Shown here: piece after piece, positions 22,120 to 34,077 of the stretch
How the letters are laid out: every line of letters starts with the position of its first letter
Position numbering within the stretch: position 1 is the stretch's first letter
Source of the DNA: Polytrichum commune
Taxonomy: Eukaryota; Streptophyta; Polytrichopsida; Polytrichales; Polytrichaceae
Direction of reading: 5' to 3'
DNA: 64,000 nt
Assembly: GCA_950295325.1 (NCBI GenBank)
Contig: OX485803.1
Location: 64,803,554-64,867,553 of the forward strand
The notes under the pieces: generated by a model
The model's database searches: none
Told to the model about the DNA's origin: nothing
Seen by the model: only the letters and a program-made list of their open reading frames with translations
Program-made: the position numbers and the translations under genes

Positions 22120-24465
22120 GGAATATTTTTAGATGGGTTGACTTGATTTCAATGAGATTTTTCTGAGAGTAAGATTTTTATGGGATTCTTGCCATAAAAG
22201 CAACTAAGAGAAGTTTGGTTAGTTCATCAAGGATGGCTTCTAGGGCTATGAGGTTTAGGAATCCAAACCCCAACACTACAACATTTGGCTAAGTTATGAA
22301 GAGCTTAGGAAACCAAAGGGTTGTGACTAGCCCTCTTTGGTTGTCACAAAAAAATTGTAACCAAAGTTTTGTTAACCCAAGGTTGTGAGCAATCACAACG
22401 TCATAGTAATAACACTAGGAGAAATCGTGTCCATAGCAATCACTTGCAATTGGCCAGTCCAATGTAGAGGGTGCAATTTACTACCCTATGCAACCAAAAG
22501 CAGAGGCTAGCCTCCATGGAATCCGAGCTTACGTCAATTTCTTTTCATTATGTCTGTGTGGGGCACAAGGTGATGAATAGTGCCAATATGTAGCATATTT
22601 TGGAAGTGCCCAATGCAAATTTTTTCTTGCCCACATTGGTGGAACTTGCCACTGCATAAAATAAGAACCAAAGTTCAACATGGCGGTCTTTCCCTGTCAT
22701 GCAGTGGTGGGAAACCTTACTACCATCACGGATGCAACTTGATGTGTGTTGGCAATATAATAATCGTACGACATCCGACTATTTCCCCACACCTTTCCTC
22801 CACGATATACATAGGTTGGCCCATTTTTTTTTGTCACGTGTAGGGGTTGAGGTCCTCAAGGGTTCACTTGTCATTGCCATGTCATCTATGATGAGCATAT
22901 GGACTAGCAACTACATAATTATGGCAGACAACCAACAATGTATAATGCACTCCTTGCTAAAGATGTCATAAGCAATCGCATAGTGCCTCACAACATCATG
23001 CCTTGATTGCTCAATACAGCCAAGTTGCAAACCCATGTTCTATACATCTTCGTAGCCTTCCTCTCACATATTCCAATGCTATTTGTAGGCTCGCTCCAAT
23101 AGTGGCGGAGTTCAAAAGACACAACCACAACTTGTTGCATGCTCTAAATCTCTCAAAAATGTAGTGTGATTCTCATACAACAAACACACTCCCATGTATG
23201 TGTTGCTACAATTTGTGGAAACACGTTGTACAAAATAATATTATATGGCAATCTATCTACAAGGCTAGTCATGTCACAAAGGAGCATCACTAACAATCTA
23301 GTAGTCCTCTCTAGCATGGTATAAAACCATTCCCTCCGAGCGATCATGAAATAAGAAGCTTGGGAGACTTGGATTTTTCCCTCAAAGGAACAAATAAGGA
23401 ATGTGTGGCTACGCATAAATGTTCTCCTATGCAATGTGCACAAGTGTGCTAAACAATGACAAACACATGGATCAATGTAATCTCCTACTGCATATAAAAA
23501 TGGACAGCAACTGTGGCTAGCATCCCTTTATTTAGAAACGCCTCTTCCACTCTCAGCACATCAATCAACAAATGAGTTATCACATATATTTGCAACCATC
23601 ACGATGCCCTTGAATGGTGCCATGGTTATTTATTTTGCATGTTGCACGGGCAAGCATGCCATAGCAACACTACCGGCCCATGCAACGTGGCTACAATGAC
23701 AACAACAGAGTGCGGTGGAACATCTCGTGAACGAGGTGGTGGCATGGTATTTTCCATAGCCGAGGTCGGATGCGATATGCATTCTTTCTTCTAGTGGAAG
23801 CATGCAACTTGAGGTTGTAACATGCTTAATTTTGATTAAGTTGTGGAAATGGATTTGTAAGCAGAAGGTTATAACAGAAGATATATATAAATATTGTCAC
23901 TCGAGCAATGTTTGAGTGAGTCGTGACCTTATTACTAATTATTGATAAACTAAGTAACAAACAAGTTTGTATGGTTGCAAATGTATTCAGTTTTGAGCCA
24001 AATGTCTAGGAAGTTATAATGCACATGTTACAAGTGACTTTCCACGACTTAGCCTTTGGTTTTAACCTCTGGTTATGATATTACAACCCTCTACTTATGA
24101 GTCATAATGTCTTATTATAACCAACATGTAGTGGTAAATGAGTTACAACCTTATTGATTACAACATGTTTTGTGACAAACAATCGCAATCCTTTGGTTAT
24201 TAAGCTCTTCAAAAATTAAAGCCGTGGGGTTTGAATCCCAAGGCCTCGTGGCCCTCAAAGCCCTCCTTGATGGACTACCCATGAAGACTCACCGAGGTTA
24301 AAAAGGTAACACAATACAAGCCCAAAAGGGCGCCAAACCCCAAGGGCCTTGATGGACTAACCAACCCTCCTGCAAGTTGTTTTCTTGACAAGGAAAATCC
24401 AAGGAAAATGTTGTTGTTAGAGAAACCTCAATAAAATCAAGTCAACCGGCCCAAAAAAATCCCGT
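22120..24465. mobile_element. DNA element with long diverged terminal inverted repeats
   Basis: The left end (22120-22400) and right end (24050-24465) are inverted copies. Left landmarks GGTTGACTTGATTTCAATGA, GGTTAGTTCATCAAGGA, ATCCAAACCCC and GAAGAGCTTAGGAAACCAAA are mirrored on the right, for example GTGGGGTTTGAATCC and ATAAAATCAAGTCAACC. The 1.6-kb interior has no transposase I can recognise. Open frames at 22580-22971 (plus) and 23153-23443 (minus) have no known motif. Probably a non-autonomous or decayed DNA transposon; superfamily unknown. Confidence 0.6.
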
Positions 24466-24839
24466 TTGGACGGAATAAACCCAACATGCTATCGACCTAC
24501 AATATTAGGTTCTAGAAATTCCCAATACATATAAAATAGAAGGTGGTAGAAGGTCGCATTTGGGGGCGGGCACAATAACCATGAAAGAGTGATCTAATAA
24601 CTGTGTCAATAAGTTTGGAGGCTTAAAATAGTTGTGGCCACCGATTATACACATCGTCGCACTAATTATGGTATCTAGTGTCACTATTCCTATTCACACA
24701 AAGTACAAATAGGAGGTAGGTTGGGCGGAATAGACCTCTAAATAGTGCACTATGTAAAGAGGAAGAGATATGTTACAAGTAAATAGTTATAAGAACACTT
24801 GGAACAATCAAGCTCTATAATAATTCATCACATGTCCGG
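24466..24839. other. Non-genic stretch
   Basis: Nothing recognised. Confidence 0.35.
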
Positions 24840-25145
24840 GGTTTCAATACGGCTTTAGGGTTCGTGAGATCTATGTAAATCCATTTGTCATGCATGAAGG
24901 TTATAGTAACAAACAAGTCTTGTACAAGCTGAGGGATGTTTGAGAGATAGGTCGTGTAGACCCCACCGTACTAATTTGGATCCTTTGATGTTAAGTTTGG
25001 AGTAATTATATCCATAAATACCATTTAAGCTTCAAATATTTCACTATGTTTTTACCTTCCTAATATGAGTTTAGGTAGACACCAATGTAGTTCATAGTGG
25101 TGATTGCGTAACCTCGTCCATTGTGGACAAAGGGGCTCTATCAAA
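24840..25145 (+). repeat. Dispersed copy of the 255-base array unit
   Basis: Diverged copy with ATACGGCTTTAGGGTTCGTG, CATTTGTCATGCATGAAGG, TTTGATGTTAAGTTTGGAGT and GAGTTTAGGTAGACACCA, then the start of a second unit (GTCCATTGTGGACAAAGGGG). Confidence 0.7.
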
Positions 25146-25266
25146 TAGATGGATTTCGCATGTTCATTTCAAGTAGATCTTGATAGAATAGCTTGAGGTC
25201 GTTACCTGAGTCGAAAGGTTCAAAAATACAACTTTACAGGCCATAGGGAGTAACATTGGCCTTGGG

Positions 25267-25584
25267 CTAGATCACATCTTCATTCGGTTGGGCCCCGCCC
25301 CTCCCACGCCTCCTTCATTGCCTGGTCTCATGCCTGCATTTGTGTGGGAACTACTTCTCATTGGGAACCACTATAACAACACCCGGTCACTTAAGCCATT
25401 AAGCTCCTTTGGCATGTGAAGGATCTCCATCAATCAACTTGGGAACGATGTCTACTTGAAAATTGGTAATTCTGACCGGGTTTTCTCACATTGGTTCCCA
25501 ACAAGGAGGAGTTCCCATGCATGCGAGGACAGGAAGACCGGGCAGTGAAGGAGGCGTGGGAGGGGCAATGAAGATGTGATCTAG
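25267..25584. mobile_element. Hairpin (foldback) MITE-like element
   Basis: Arms of about 120 bases: CTAGATCACATCTTCATT at the left tip pairs with AATGAAGATGTGATCTAG at the right tip (18 bases perfect). CCCCTCCCACGCCTCCTTCA and GGGAAC...TTGGGAACCA...ACCCGGTCA also pair across a loop of about 90 bases. No clear target duplication is visible. Confidence 0.75.
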
Positions 25585-27254
25585 CATGGGGCAATCTAGG
25601 AGATGTTTTCATGTTGCACCTAAAATCATAGATGTGTCTAGTTTAGATAGATGCCAAACATATAGATGCACGTACTTGGCCAAGGCTACACGGTGCAAGT
25701 TTTCTCCGTGTAGAAAGATAGAAATCAAGAAGATTGCAAATTTTTCGGTCCTTTCATTCTTTACGTTGAAATTAGTGTGAATTTTTTAGTAAGCCATGAC
25801 TACTCACCTTAACCGTTCGTTCCTCCTCACTTTAGCATTCAAACCCAGGACATGTGTCATGACATTATTGGTTCTAGCCCGATAGAAATTCAATCCCAAC
25901 CTGATCAAATTTTGATCCTAGCCTGATTGAAATTATGACACCCTATACGTTCCCGACGAGGTGCCGTTCAAGAATAGGCGCCTCTAAGATAGTCGGTGTT
26001 TGATTGTAGTACGGGATGAGATGGTTGGTTTTTGAACAGAGAAAATAATAATGGAAAATTAGTCAGCATGGTCAAAATGGATTCTGTAGGTTACACTGTG
26101 ACAAAAGAAGAAAAGTCCACAAAGATGTTCATATTTAGTAACACACCGTCGATTTAGTACTAGTACTACACGAAATATTATATTAAGTGTCACCGATTCT
26201 ATTTGTCTTGCTCAATGCTAATTGTACACATCCCCATGTAGTGTCACCAACACTAAATGTACAACCAAACATGATAGTGTCCACTCCTTATAATGAATTC
26301 GGGCATCGTGAACCTACAATGTTGCAATTACTCTCACTTACCAAGTTGATTTTCATCCAAATTTCAATCATCCATGATAAAACCTCAATGCAAAATTGTT
26401 AAGATGTAGAATATACCAAACTTTGTTTTAGGGTTTGGCATGGATTCCATGCAGCATGTCACCGAAGAGCGGGCAAACAAGAGCAAGCACGCAACCACAC
26501 ATCAACAATCCCATGGAGTAGGTGAAATTTTGAGACAATGACAGTAGAAATACAATATTCAGTGTAGGAACCAAAGTGATTCTTGCACTTTCATGAGAAA
26601 ACTTATGTCATTTGCATGTGGAGGGTGTTTTAGTTTCTTTTTGCAATTGATTTTTCAATTTGTGCCAAAAAAAGGAAAAAAAAGGAAGAAAGAAAATTTA
26701 TGTAAAGGAATTTCATACTTGTTATTGCGCCCTAATCTCAATATAGTAATAGGAGAATTGTGGACATTAGAAAAGTAAGCAAATTTTATTCAAAATGTTA
26801 CTTTGTGAAGAACCGACTAAAGATGAAGTTACTAATAGCATTTCTTAGAAATAATAATTTCATACGTTTTCCAAAGTCTCACCACCTTTTTTAAAAAAAA
26901 CATCAATCATTTGAAGCCCTTTTAAAATTCTTGTTTGAGGGAAATCGTATCCAAACCTTGACGTGTACAATAACATGTTGATTGTGTGAAAAAGCTGCCT
27001 GATCTAAGCAGTGATGAGCTCACAATTATCCTAGCGGTGTATTCAAAGTGATTGCATTCCTAACTATAAGTGAAGATTTGAGATTGAATGCACCGACATT
27101 TAGCATGTTGATCATGGATGTCAAATGTGAGAATAATATGATTATTTTCTCCTTGACATAAGATAGTAAATGGTGTAAATTTTTAGATGCATGAAGAATA
27201 GGAGAGGAAAAAATGATTTGCCGAGGACTCGGAGGAGATGTGTATATTAGTCGT
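25585..27254. other. Non-genic stretch with one orphan CACTA-like end
   Basis: No gene seen. Bases 26165-26195 (TACTACACGAAATATTATAT then TAAGTGTCACC) match the ends of the elements at 61027 and 51821, but no partner end is visible. Confidence 0.35.
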
Positions 27255-27490
27255 AAACTAAGACCCTTGTGAGCTTGCTTTCATGGGGTGTCTACGTAAA
27301 CACATTTATCATAGATGAAATGGCTCTAGTACAAACAAACATCTCGTATGTTAATGACCAACTCTTTCTAATTGGAGCTTCCTAGACTAATATGGTGTCT
27401 CTTATACCATTTTTGCAGTTACGTTGGCTAAAAATTGGGAATTATAGATCATAAAATCCTTCCCAATAAATGAGTCCAGCTAGACACCAC
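27255..27490 (+). repeat. Dispersed copy of the 255-base array unit
   Basis: Diverged copy with GGGGTGTCTACGTAAACACA, TTATCATAGATGAAATGGCT, CTAGTACAAACAAAC and GAGTCCAGCTAGACACCACA. Confidence 0.6.
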
Positions 27491-27559
27491 AAAGCTCTAG
27501 TCCCTCTTGTCCCATGCAAGCTCCACTTGTCTTTGTTTGAAGAAGTGACATTGCACATC

Positions 27560-27790
27560 AAATTGAACATATACTTTCATAACATTATTGAGCTCCTTGG
27601 CTGCATTTTGTGGGACCAAGTATTGGGCAAGCGTAACCCTCCTTTAATTATGGGATTCCCTGCTTCAGAGGGAGCACTCAGGTTGTGTAATGTAGAATAT
27701 TGACAAGCAACCATAATCAATTAGAGTTTGTTTGATTGCAACCTTGTTCTTCGGGGGGGGGGGGGGGGGAAACACCGTCATTTAGCTACT
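27560..27790. repeat. Dispersed repeat pair member (other at 37500-37720)
   Basis: Both have CTCCTTGG(C/T)TGCATTTTGTG, GTGACCA or GGACCA, GGGAGCA(C/T)TCA and TGACAAGCAAC. This copy holds a 17-base G run (27753-27769) where the partner has only a short CTTTCTTTGG. Confidence 0.55.
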
Positions 27791-27893
27791 TGGTAATGTT
27801 ATGTGCAATTTCTTTTTGAACAAGAGCCTACTTTGAGCGCTATGATCCCTACATAAAAAAAAATAGTTTTCTTTCCATGGCATGTTATTCTAA

Positions 27894-28232
27894 AGGCCAG
27901 TTCACATGGGGTCCGAAGTCCCAACTTTTGAGCCTCATGAAAATCATTAAAATATGGTTTACATACATTAAAGTCGGATCTTTGATTATTTTATGCAAAA
28001 ATATTTGTTGGACTTGTATCGAGAGTTGGATCTCACTATTCGCTCAACCCAACTCTCAACACCAGTCCCAAGCCCCACCTCCAAAAGGCGTTGCCATGTA
28101 GGCATCCATGTCATACTTGGGACCCTGTGTGAAGTGGTAAGTCCCAACTTCCATGCTCTCAACGGCTAAGATTGCACGGATTGATCTTAAGTGACTTGGG
28201 ACTTAGGGTTTGGGACCCGTGTAAACCAACCC
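27894..28232. mobile_element. Tourist-like MITE, family B copy 1
   Basis: 339 bases, flanked by TAA at 27891-27893 and 28233-28235. The left end AGGCCAGTTCACATGGGGTC and right end (other strand) GGGTTGGTTTACACGGGTCC are inverted repeats. The three-base TWA duplication and GGGCC-type end fit PIF/Harbinger-derived Tourist MITEs. Confidence 0.8.
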
Positions 28233-28342
28233 TAAGATTGCTTCAACAACAAATTTACAATTTTTGTGTTTGTGTTTGCCCTTTGCTACCCGGAATTTAA
28301 AACTGACTACCCAACAAAATCCCCACACCGGATCAGGTATTA

Positions 28343-28830
28343 GGGCCACTTCACACATGAGACTGAGAGCCCGCGATTGTTACGCTTCAAGCATTCTCAT
28401 TGGTGGAAAAGGCGGAGCTGGTCCAAGTTCACTTCACACTACACTTGAGGGACCAACAGAGTATGTGGATGCAAGATGGATGCAAAGTCTACATGGATTC
28501 CTATATGGCATCAAATGGATCGTGTTCCATGGTCACTTTGATTATTTTCAAAAGCCACCTCTTGGAGGTAAGCCTAACACAAAACCGGGAGACCATGGCT
28601 CACAATCGTTGATTTATTCTATTTTATCATGTGTGAAGACCCGCATGAATAGAAATTCACTGAAATAGCATTCAATTGAGGGCATGGTCACATCTGACTT
28701 CACACTACACTTGAGGATCCGTGACCACACTACATGATTTAGGAGGTGTGTTGGGACGGCCTTTGGACACTTTCTTTTGGGCTCTCACAATGTCATGGTC
28801 ATGGCTCTTGGCTCGTGTGTGAAGTGGCCC
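28343..28830. mobile_element. Tourist-like MITE, family A copy 1
   Basis: 488 bases, flanked by TTA at 28340-28342 and 28831-28833. The ends GGGCCACTTCACACATGAGA and GGGCCACTTCACACACGAGC are inverted. The 134-codon frame at 28264-28668 is part of the repeat and recurs in the copy at 41184-41689, so it is not a gene. Confidence 0.9.
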
Positions 28831-28833
28831 TTA

Positions 28834-30699
28834 GTATACACAGTGTGGGGATCATACTACCAAAGTAAGTACCCATCATATAGAAATAAATATCGTCCTC
28901 ATAACTAGCTTGCACTCCAAGCCACTTGTCCAAAAAGTTGATAAACAACCAACTTTCTCCTCTTATGTAAGTGCGCCATCATATGTGAAGTACGGCGTTT
29001 GCAATGTTGAACACTATTTCCCAAAGCCTCGCACGGCACCCAACTCTTTGACTTGGCAAAGAAAGTCCGACAATGATTCCTCAACGTTCTTCTTTCATGC
29101 ATCATGATAACATCGCCATTTTCTCCTCTCCTCAACATATATAGACTCTAAGATGGGCACATTACCCAAAACCAACACATATTGTAAAATCAATGTTGTT
29201 TACCATTGTCACTCACTTGAAACCTCCAAATGTACCTACATGCCGTTGGTTTTGAAGTTAAATGATGGGTTTGGGGCATATATATGTGTATCTTAATCAA
29301 TGAGAACTAGACATGTAAGATTTTGCGAGTCAAAGGGGGTGGGGGTAGGAATAATGCTTGCATTGCCCGACTACAACAAAGGATGTGTTTTTATGAAGAA
29401 ATGCCTCACATGATTTCTTTGAGAGGTTGATAGTTCCACTATAGTATCAAAACTATTAGAGTAGATGTAAATATCACCTGTGGAGTCCATAGGAGTTATT
29501 TACACCATAGACCACAAAGTTGTCCCATGTTGGATGGTCTTTTTCTATGGTCACACTTCATGGTCGTACTTCCATGGTCCAATTTTTGAAGAGTGCATTT
29601 ATTAAAGCTTTTGGGTCCCACACTACCCTAAACTGAACATGGACCAAGAGGAGTGACCATGCACCAAAAAAATGAAAGTGTTGATTTGTTTGATATATGT
29701 CCAAAAAGTTTAGTTTTGGGGATTTTTTTTTCATCTTTGAGCTTCTCCCCCTTCATATTCCCTTCTTTCCTCTTGATTATAGTAACATTTATATATAGCA
29801 TTTCTTTGCCATGGTCCCCGTCATTTGCAGCAAGAGAACCTCTTTTGTCTCTCTCATCACAAAATCCGTTGGACCATGACAATGTATAATGTAGGCATGA
29901 AAATAAGCCTTTTGGGGATCTCAATATTCATGGCGACTCTTACATGTCACTCTTACATGTTTTCTTGATGAAAACCGAAGTGGTTCTGGGATGACTTCAA
30001 TGGCCAACAACATATTTTAGAGGAGCAAGGGACATCTTCATGGACTATGATGTAAACAACCCATTAAATATGCCACTCAAACTATGAAATATGCTCTAAA
30101 CTTTGTAATGTCATGCTTGTGGCAACCAAAGTGTATACGATATTAAGGAGTTTTGTGGTTTTAACATGGACGTGTGAAAAAAGAGAATTAGTGTAGCATG
30201 TGATGTTATGGAATAACACAAAGTCAACATTGCATTGATGATAATAATTACAACGATGACAAAGTAATTTGTGCGAGCGTGTGGTTTGAATTCTTCAGTG
30301 GTTTATTTTAATGTCAAAACTTGTGATAAATGGGAGGGTACGTGACAATACGGAGTGAGATTCAAACTGAGAGCATCCGTTCCCCAATGTTTTGGGATAT
30401 AAGAGAAGGAGTGACATTGAGGAGGTTGATATTATGGAGTTTGGAGCATAGTTGTCATAACATTACTAAGCAACTACGTGATGGTCTCTTTTAAATGAAA
30501 AAGATTATGACTAAAATACTTTGAAAATTTACAGTTGCTTATCAAAAGTTCACAATACAAAACATGAGTGCTCCCCGTCAATAAAAAATCCCGGATTGAA
30601 AGGAGAATTATGTGATACATGGTCCCACAAACGAAGCCAAGGAGTTGTGTAGTAGTGTTATGATGTTGGTGGACATGTTCCTATTAACAAATCTTGTTA
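28834..30699. other. Non-genic stretch
   Basis: No supported gene. Short CCATGGTC / GACCATG motifs recur at 29500-29890 without forming a clear element. Confidence 0.35.
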
Positions 30700-30965
30700 T
30701 TGAACAATTATACGATTTTCAACAAATAGCAACACAATATCTCACCTATCTCGTTCTAAACAAACGAAAACCGGACAACAATCAAACGTTAGTGCTCCTA
30801 CCCTCATAGGGGCAAACAATACTAAAACACTCCCCCACGCACCCCACCTACCTCAAGGTAGACATTAAACCCTATTCTTATAACAAGGAACTCTTGAATG
30901 AGAGAGGGCCAACATGTTCAAATTCACATCAGTAGGAACTGATGTTTGTTTTTCTTTGTTTTTAT
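30700..30965 (+). pseudogene. 5'-truncated LINE 3' end
   Basis: Keeps the last coding residues (QQIATQYLTYLVLNKRKPDN, about 30719-30778) and the LINE 3' UTR: CACCTACCTCAAGGTAGACA, GGCCAACATGTTCAAATTCA and a T-rich tail (TTTGTTTTTCTTTG). Confidence 0.75.
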
Positions 30966-31034
30966 TCTTCGTTTCTATATTTTGCACTATCATACACTAT
31001 ATAGCCATGAAGCATTAATGTCTACCTTGGCTAG

Positions 31035-31211
31035 CTTTTTTTTTTTTTTTGGTTTTTTGGTTTTGTGAACACATGAGGCGCTTGACCACCTAGCTAGTTC
31101 TTCTGTCAAGTAGAGAGAAGATTTCACGGCTGGGAATTGAACTGCCAATCACTCCGTTCAATTTTGGATACCCCTCCACTACCATCCGGTAGTTTAGGGT
31201 CATCTCGGACC
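31035..31211 (-). mobile_element. tRNA-derived SINE, A-tailed type
   Basis: Minus-strand copy of the head (GAGATGACCCTAAACTACCG, B-box-like GTTCAATTCCCAGCC) with a tail ending in a long poly-A (seen as poly-T at 31036-31050). Flanking direct repeats ACCTTGGCTAG (31024-31034) and ACCTAGGCTAG (31212-31222) differ by one base. Confidence 0.85.
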
Positions 31212-31454
31212 ACCTAGGCTAGTCCTCAAAACATATGATGTGATGAATATGTCGATTTCAACAATACATCGATGTAAATTTCTCGGTCCCAACAGCATTT
31301 TCCTTCCATATCTTGAAGTTATTTCGAGTCACGTAAAATTGTGTGACGTTTTTTGTAGGGTAGGAAGCGATGTGGAGACTAGACATTGAAGTGTTGAAAT
31401 CTACAACCACTACGTGGACTCTTGTCCATCATTTTATGGGACATTTAACCACTA

Positions 31455-31720
31455 ATGGTATATTACGTGCGGCTTGGGATTCGCGTCGTCTATGTACACT
31501 CATACATTGTGTATGAAGGTGTTCTAATAAAAACAAGTATTTTATAAGGTTAAGGATTGATTCATTCTAGTTAGATTCAGCTATACTAATTTGAAGTTTT
31601 TGATGTTACTTTTGGATCCAAATTGTTTAAAAATACTCATTTTACATGCTATAATACAATTCAATGCGTGTTCACCTATGCAAACAATGAGTTTACATAG
31701 ACATCACGAATCCCTCACCC
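31455..31720 (+). repeat. Dispersed copy of the 255-base array unit
   Basis: Close relative of the array units, with CGGCTTGGGATTCGCGTCGT, CATACATTGTGTATGAAGG, CTAATAAAAACAAGTAT, CAATGCGTGTTCACCTATGC and GTTTACATAGACATCACGAA. Confidence 0.85.
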
Positions 31721-31879
31721 ATAACTTGCAAAACAATACGTCGTTCCACACAATCCTAACCTACCAATTCTAAGTGAGATTCTTTTTTTTCCATTATGTA
31801 TATTAAGTCATTCATATTGTCATGTCACAATCACTATCAAATTTGGTACACTAAATAGTCCAATGAGTGTGGAAATATA

Positions 31880-32260
31880 TAGCGTGGTGTGCTACTCTAA
31901 TTGTGGGTAGAAATAACGTGGGTCCAAGACTTGGGGTCTTCCTTGAGACTTCCAAGCAACACCTTACATCAAAAACAACATAAAACAACATATATGGGTG
32001 TAAACCCTAAACCCTAAACAAGGAACTAATGTGGCTCACACTGATTTTAAACTAGAGATTTGACGTGCACTTGGAAACCTACGTGACTCACATTAATTAT
32101 CATACTGAGAATATTAATGCGGGATCTAGAGAATTATTTTGGCCCACACTAACAAGACTATTTAGTGTAGCTTCATCTAGACAAATTGGTGGCATAGTGC
32201 CACACCACTATCATGGACGATCATTTGGGCAAGTTCAGCAATTGCTTGCCATGCTTTTAA
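31880..32260 (+). repeat. Diverged dispersed repeat (relative at 59520-59830)
   Basis: Both share GGGTCTTCC(T/C)T(G/C)AAGACTTC-like text, CACATTAATT(A/C)TCAT(A/T) and GAGAAT...AGAG/CTCTAG(A/G)(G/A)AA. A two-unit CCCTAAA stretch at about 32005-32019 resembles telomere repeats but is too short to mean much. Confidence 0.5.
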
Positions 32261-33179
32261 AAAAAAATTAAAAAATTAAAAAAATTAAAACTCTTGGAAT
32301 GCACTTGGGAAACTAGTTTATTCTCAAATCTCTAAAATGTTATATGTTAATCTTCTACGATTACAAATCATTAGAATGTATAAATCTCTAGTAGCTTATG
32401 AATGAGATGAATATGGTGGAACTTGCTTGAAATAGCATGCATCATAGAGGCTACAAATCTCACTCAATTTAACACAAGAATCAGCTTTGAAGATTTCAAA
32501 TTAGTGTGGTCCAAGTTTGATTGAGACTAAATGGCCATAAACTTACAAAGGGTCAAGGTTTCATGTTGGACGGACAAGAGGAATGCATGTTTGCAATATT
32601 TCCCTCTCTTATACTATAAAATACGTTTCGAGCAATTGTCCAAAGTTAGTGACAATTGTTGGCAAAAAAAATGAGGGTTTGTAGCAAGGGCTCCATAATC
32701 TAAGCAAACTGCACAAGTTTTTGTATAGGCAAAGTAGCCCATGACTTAATACGGCCAAAGATTTGTGACAACCACTTAAGTTGAAGGTGAAAATGTTGAG
32801 AACCCCTACTTGCTAGGATATTTAGTTTTGCAGTTAATTTGACCCCAAAACTAGCATCATAGGACTTTGAGTTAGTAGTTTGAGATTAAGTTGGGATGAA
32901 TTTATCCATACTTATAAGAGGTAGGCTTCTATGGGATTCCCCTTGACATGGCTAACATGAATCCTAAGCTACCCAACGAGGGGATTTTTTTTTGATTGAG
33001 CAGCCAAAGTTGTTTGATATCCACAAGTGATTCCAACATAAGAACCACTTTGGAACCAACAAAAAGCAAACAAGCAAGTGTACAATGTAAATAGGATGCC
33101 CACAAACCGACATTAATACTTCCTTATATACTGCACTAAATATGAAATTTAACGTCAATTATATTTGGCTTCAAACATT
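32261..33179. other. Non-genic stretch
   Basis: Part of 32700-32920 is weakly similar to 44830-45045 (GATTTGTG(A/G)CAAC, AAGTTGAAGGTGA, GAACCCC). No gene seen. Confidence 0.35.
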
Positions 33180-33352
33180 GCTATGTCCTTTTACTATTGA
33201 TGTAATTATTTACCAAGTACAGTTGTTAATGTTTCATAGTGTCCAAACAACCAATTTAACATATGTGGTAGACTACGAGATATACAATAAATAGATATAG
33301 CATTGCGTAATTCCAAATAGTAAGTGACACTAAATATCATACTTAATGTAGC
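33180..33352. mobile_element. MITE, TATGGTATTTAGTGTCAC-ended family, copy 1
   Basis: The right end CCAAATAGTAAGTGACACTA is the inverted counterpart of the left end of the copy at 51821. The interior shares GTCCAAACAACCAATT with the copies at 51821 and 56552. The left end is degenerate. Confidence 0.55.
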
Positions 33353-33599
33353 TTCACACTGTTTAAATTTTTATATGTATGCCTAATGGATTCCACGTAA
33401 TCTCTGTTTTCTTCATATGTACACGAGCATGTATTCATGAGTTTAGTATCACTCAGTAAAAATTTCATCCCTCCCTAATATTGAAATTTGGCAAAATAGT
33501 GCATGATGCATGAATTAGTACCACACGCACTAAATGTGATAATCAATGCACCACTTGTGTTGATGTGATGATTTCTATTAGTTCCGAAAAGGTGGTGTA

Positions 33600-33877
33600 G
33601 CTAATACTTTTGGCCAAATAGCCACAAATATCTCACATACCTAGTACTTAATAAGAGAAAACTCAACAGTACACAAGAACCAATCCCCCCCCCCCCCACA
33701 CACACACAATAAATGAATATCAAAATTATCTATATAAAACACAAGAACCCACCCATCACAAGGTAGGCAGTAAACCCCACCCTGCACCAAGGGGATTCTT
33801 GAAAAGGGTAAGACCAACGGGCTCAAATTCATGTCAGATTTGCCCGACGTTGGTTTTTCTTTTCTTTGTTTGGCCAA
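33600..33877 (+). pseudogene. 5'-truncated LINE 3' end running into the assembly gap
   Basis: Coding remnant KYLTYLVLNKRKLNS (about 33630-33672), then a 13-base C run, then the 3' UTR with CACAAGGTAGGCAGTAAACC, CACCAAGGGGATTCTTG, GGGCTCAAATTCATGTCAGA and CCCGACGTTGGTTTTTC. The gap starts just after the T-rich tail. Confidence 0.8.
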
Positions 33878-34077
33878 NNNNNNNNNNNNNNNNNNNNNNN
33901 NNNNNNNNNNNNNNNNNNNNNNNNNNNNNNNNNNNNNNNNNNNNNNNNNNNNNNNNNNNNNNNNNNNNNNNNNNNNNNNNNNNNNNNNNNNNNNNNNNNN
34001 NNNNNNNNNNNNNNNNNNNNNNNNNNNNNNNNNNNNNNNNNNNNNNNNNNNNNNNNNNNNNNNNNNNNNNNNNNNNN
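33878..34077. other. Assembly gap (200 N)
   Basis: Exactly 200 N bases. The true length is unknown, as 200 is a round placeholder. Open frames that cross it have no meaning. Confidence 1.

Noticed and set aside
28264-28668. 134-codon frame whose peptides recur at 41455-41766
   Set aside because: Recurrence is due to the family A MITE copies; no start, motif or codon pattern supports a gene.
32005-32019. Interstitial telomere repeat
   Set aside because: Only two CCCTAAA units inside a dispersed repeat; too short to indicate a telomere fusion.
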